Translations under genes and position numbers: made by a program
Part shown: piece by piece, positions 62,156 through 64,000 of the stretch
Layout: the number at the start of each line of letters is the position of its first letter
Position numbering within the stretch: the stretch's first letter is position 1
Notes under the pieces: model-generated
Database searches by the model: none
Seen by the model: the letters and a program-made list of their open reading frames with translations, nothing else
Told to the model about the DNA's origin: nothing
Source: JAAZGD01 sp964489555
Lineage (GTDB): Bacteria > Bacillota > Clostridia > Peptostreptococcales > Anaerovoracaceae
DNA: 64,000 bases
Direction: 5' to 3'
Assembly (NCBI GenBank): GCA_964489555.1
Contig: CAZAZF010000003.1
Location: 94,060 to 158,059 of the forward strand

Positions 62156-62512
62156 ATGCCCAGACCTAGAAAATGGAGGCGAGTTTGTTGTCTTCCCGAA
62201 AGCGAGCGTTTTGGTCCTTTGGATGGGGCGCAAAGCAGTGAGCCTGTTATCAATATGACGGTGGATGAATATGAGACCATTCGTTTAATTGATTTGGAGG
62301 GATTAACCCAGGAAGAGTGTGCGATGCGGATGAGCATTGCCAGAACCACCGTGCAAGGCATATATAATGACGCCCGAATCAAGTTGGCAGAATCTTTGGT
62401 CAATGGTCGGGTTTTGTGGATTAACGGAGGCCAATATCGGCTTTGTGCCGGAGATGAAATTCCTTGTTGCGAACGGTCTTGCCATCGGCATGGAAGAAGA
62501 GATTTGGAATGA
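62156..62512 (+). CDS. DUF134 (UPF0251) DNA-binding protein
   Basis: A 118-residue protein from ATG 62156 with TAGGAGGA upstream. The N terminus MPRPRKWRRVCCLPE and the sigma-70 region 4-like helix-turn-helix (VDEYETIRLIDLEGLTQEECAMRMSIARTTVQGIYNDAR) define the UPF0251/DUF134 family. Several Cys residues at the N and C termini (VCC, PCCERSCHRH) could bind metal or a cluster. Such proteins are probable regulators and are often near NifX/NifB-like or Mrp-type iron-sulfur genes, none of which are in view. Confidence 0.9.
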   Translation: MPRPRKWRRVCCLPESERFGPLDGAQSSEPVINMTVDEYETIRLIDLEGLTQEECAMRMSIARTTVQGIYNDARIKLAESLVNGRVLWINGGQYRLCAGDEIPCCERSCHRHGRRDLE

Positions 62513-62552
62513 AGCGTGGAAAATTATAAACCAATAAGCATATAATAGAAAA

Positions 62553-62582
62553 ACCCGGCAGCCTGTTGGTTGCCGGGTCGTT
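62553..62582. terminator. Two-way terminator between the DUF134 gene and ilvA
   Basis: ACCCGGCA at 62553-62560 pairs with TGCCGGGT at 62571-62578. On the minus strand the stem is followed by a T run (TTTTTCTA), giving a good terminator for ilvA; on the plus strand only CGTTTATTT follows. Confidence 0.75.
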
Positions 62583-62594
62583 TATTTGAAAACC

Positions 62595-63806
62595 TTATTT
62601 GTTGTCTTGAAGAATAAAACCTTCTGAACTGAGGGCGTCTTTGATTTCCTGAAGGTGCTTGTGGTTGCGAGTTTCCATGGAGACCCGCAGATTGCAACCG
62701 TTGATATCGGTGTTTTCCCCGCCGGGGTCATGATGGACACGAACCACATTGGCTCCATGATCTGCGATGATGGCGGATACTTGTCGTAACTGACCGGGTT
62801 TATCAAGAAGTTCAATGGTTAAATCTGTTAATCTACCGGAAGTTAATAAACCCCGGTTGATAACTCGTGATAAGATGTTTACATCAATGTTGCCTCCTGA
62901 CAGGATGGCACAAGTTTTCTTGCCTTTGATGGGAAGCTTATCAAACATGGCTGCAGCAATGGACACCGCTCCGGCTCCTTCGGCTACTAGTTTTTGTTGT
63001 TCCATCAGGGTTAATATGGCAGTGGCGGTTTCATCGTCAGATACGGTAATGATGTCATCCACATACTGGTCACATAGATCGTAAGTCAATTCACCGGGCA
63101 TTTTAACGGCGATGCCGTCGGCAAAGGTAGCCACGGAGGATAATCCGCATCGGTTATGGTCTGCTAAGGATCTGCACATGGAGTCGGCACCTATGGCTTG
63201 CACACCGTACACCTTGCAAGTGGGATGAAGGGTTTTCATAGCAAAGGCAATGCCGGAGATGAGGCCGCCTCCTCCAATGGGTACAATCACAGCTTCCAAA
63301 TCAGGAAGTTCTTTCAGGATTTCCAACGCAATGGTTCCCTGACCAGCAATCACATCTTGGTCATCAAAGGGGTGTATAAATGCGCCCCCCGTTTCTTTTT
63401 GATAGAGAAGGGCAGCTTGGTAAGCATCATCGTACACACCATCTATTAATTTGATTTCCGCACCATAACTTCGGGTGGCCTCTATTTTTGATATGGGTGC
63501 AGTGCTGGGAAGAAAAATGGTGGATTGAATATGGTTTTTCGCTGCCGCCAAGGCAACACCTTGGGCATGGTTTCCTGCGGAACAAGCGATGACTCCCTTG
63601 CTTTTCTCCTGGTCACTCAGGGTAGATATTTTAAAATGGGAGCCTCGAATTTTAAAGGAACCGGTAATCTGAAGGTTTTCGGTTTTTAAATATAGCGGGG
63701 TACCAGGGGCCAATAAATGGGCCGGGACAATTTCTGTTTCACGAATAACGCCGTTGAGATTATGAGCGGCCTGATAGATTCGATCTAGTGTAAGAATGGT
63801 GTTCAC
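62595..63806 (-). CDS. ilvA: Threonine ammonia-lyase (threonine dehydratase) with ACT domain
   Basis: PLP enzyme that converts threonine to 2-oxobutanoate. K52 (counting from GTG 63806) in GSFKIRG is the PLP lysine; SAGNHAQGVALAA and the phosphate-binding PIGGGGLISGIA follow. The C-terminal part (about 325-403, TIELLDKPGQLRQVSAIIADHGANVVRVHHDP) is an ACT domain, the medium-length form that is often catabolic or allosterically controlled. The start is unclear: GTG 63806 lies inside the strong ribosome binding site, and ATT 63797 is the better-spaced codon. No other ilv genes are near. Confidence 0.95.
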   Translation of the reverse strand: MNTILTLDRIYQAAHNLNGVIRETEIVPAHLLAPGTPLYLKTENLQITGSFKIRGSHFKISTLSDQEKSKGVIACSAGNHAQGVALAAAKNHIQSTIFLPSTAPISKIEATRSYGAEIKLIDGVYDDAYQAALLYQKETGGAFIHPFDDQDVIAGQGTIALEILKELPDLEAVIVPIGGGGLISGIAFAMKTLHPTCKVYGVQAIGADSMCRSLADHNRCGLSSVATFADGIAVKMPGELTYDLCDQYVDDIITVSDDETATAILTLMEQQKLVAEGAGAVSIAAAMFDKLPIKGKKTCAILSGGNIDVNILSRVINRGLLTSGRLTDLTIELLDKPGQLRQVSAIIADHGANVVRVHHDPGGENTDINGCNLRVSMETRNHKHLQEIKDALSSEGFILQDNK

Positions 63807-63827
63807 CTCCCTAATTATGACTACAAT

Positions 63828-63844
63828 GATGATATTATATCATC
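63828..63844 (-). promoter_or_regulatory. Palindrome over the ilvA -10 element
   Basis: GATGATATTATATCATC is a perfect 17-base palindrome about 22 bases before the ilvA start. On the minus strand it contains TATAAT (63839-63834). A repressor bound here would block initiation. The -35 region is weak. Confidence 0.5.
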
Positions 63845-63918
63845 TTTTCGCAAAATGCACGACTTTTTTATAATGTGAACCGAAAAAAACATAATAAATT
63901 TGTGAAAAGAAACAAAGA

Positions 63919-63948
63919 AAACGCCCGAAATTTTATTTCAGGCGTTTT
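63919..63948 (-). terminator. Terminator after the tRNA-Ser gene
   Basis: On the minus strand AACGCCTGAAAT pairs with TTTCGGGCGTT (one G-U) and is followed by TTCTTTG. It directly follows the tRNA 3' end. Confidence 0.75.
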
Positions 63949-64000
63949 TGGCGGAGACGGTGGGATTCGAACCCACGCACCCTTGCGGGTGACCGCATTT
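63949..64000 (-). tRNA. tRNA-Ser, 3' part
   Basis: Reading the minus strand: a long variable arm (CACCC GCAA GGGTG), T arm GTGGG TTCGAAT CCCAC, acceptor strand CGTCTCC, discriminator G and encoded CCA. A long variable arm with discriminator G is typical of tRNA-Ser. The anticodon lies beyond the window edge, so the isoacceptor is unknown. Confidence 0.85.

Noticed and set aside
1..64000. CRISPR arrays, insertion sequences, prophage or integrase attachment sites
   Set aside because: No regularly spaced repeats, transposase or integrase frames, or terminal inverted repeats with target duplications were seen.

Overview
The window is a continuous stretch of a low- to mid-GC Firmicutes (Clostridia) chromosome. 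Evidence: strong GGAGG ribosome binding sites, a T-box leader, a CIRCE element, the nrnA-truB-ribF and lepA-hemW-hrcA-grpE-dnaK-dnaJ-prmA-rsmE-mtaB gene orders, a V-type ATPase, rubrerythrin, and an eukaryote-like IleRS. The V-ATPase rotor subunits carry the sodium-binding residues known from Enterococcus hirae, and an NhaC-type antiporter is present, so a sodium-based (possibly alkaliphilic or halophilic) anaerobe is likely. The genus cannot be fixed from the sequence. No insertion sequences, prophage genes, CRISPR arrays or rRNA genes are visible.

Layout. 1-2464: end of a translation operon (nrnA fragment, truB, ribF). 2697-11882: ten-gene V-type ATPase operon (ntpF-I-K-K-E-C-G-A-B-D) with its own promoter, sitting between ribF and rpsO-pnp, genes that are adjacent in most Firmicutes. 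12029-14508: rpsO (with a structured leader) and pnp. 14597-17373: katG with a near-perfect PerR box over its -10 element, plus a DUF454 membrane protein. 17383-19334: small membrane protein, cysK, cysE. 19326-22728 (minus): ileS under an isoleucine T-box. 22833-25497: argG-argH. 25569-27978: rlmN, an unrecognised P-loop protein, a nitrilase-family amidase. 28070-35884: nucleoside uptake and salvage (BMP lipoprotein, nupO-P-Q, deoD) with an orphan DNA methyltransferase and a YitT protein between them. 35993-40602 (minus): rpsT, a TAXI-type TRAP transporter with a DUF1850 protein, rubrerythrin.

40788-53853: lepA, hemW, glpK, then the CIRCE-controlled hrcA-grpE-dnaK-dnaJ-prmA-rsmE-mtaB group and a HIT protein. 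54053-61275: an accessory block inserted between the HIT gene and rpsU: an NhaC-family carrier, an M20 metallohydrolase, two YtcJ-like amidohydrolases (the second lacking three expected active-site residues) and a SARP/BTAD-type regulator. I regard this as the most likely undescribed system in the window: a regulated uptake and amide-hydrolysis pathway of unknown substrate. 61380-64000: rpsU, yqeY, a DUF134 protein, ilvA (minus, with an odd start region and a palindrome over its -10), and the 3' end of a tRNA-Ser gene.

Most genes read in full without frameshifts. Promoters, terminators and operator calls are by-eye pattern matches and are scored accordingly.
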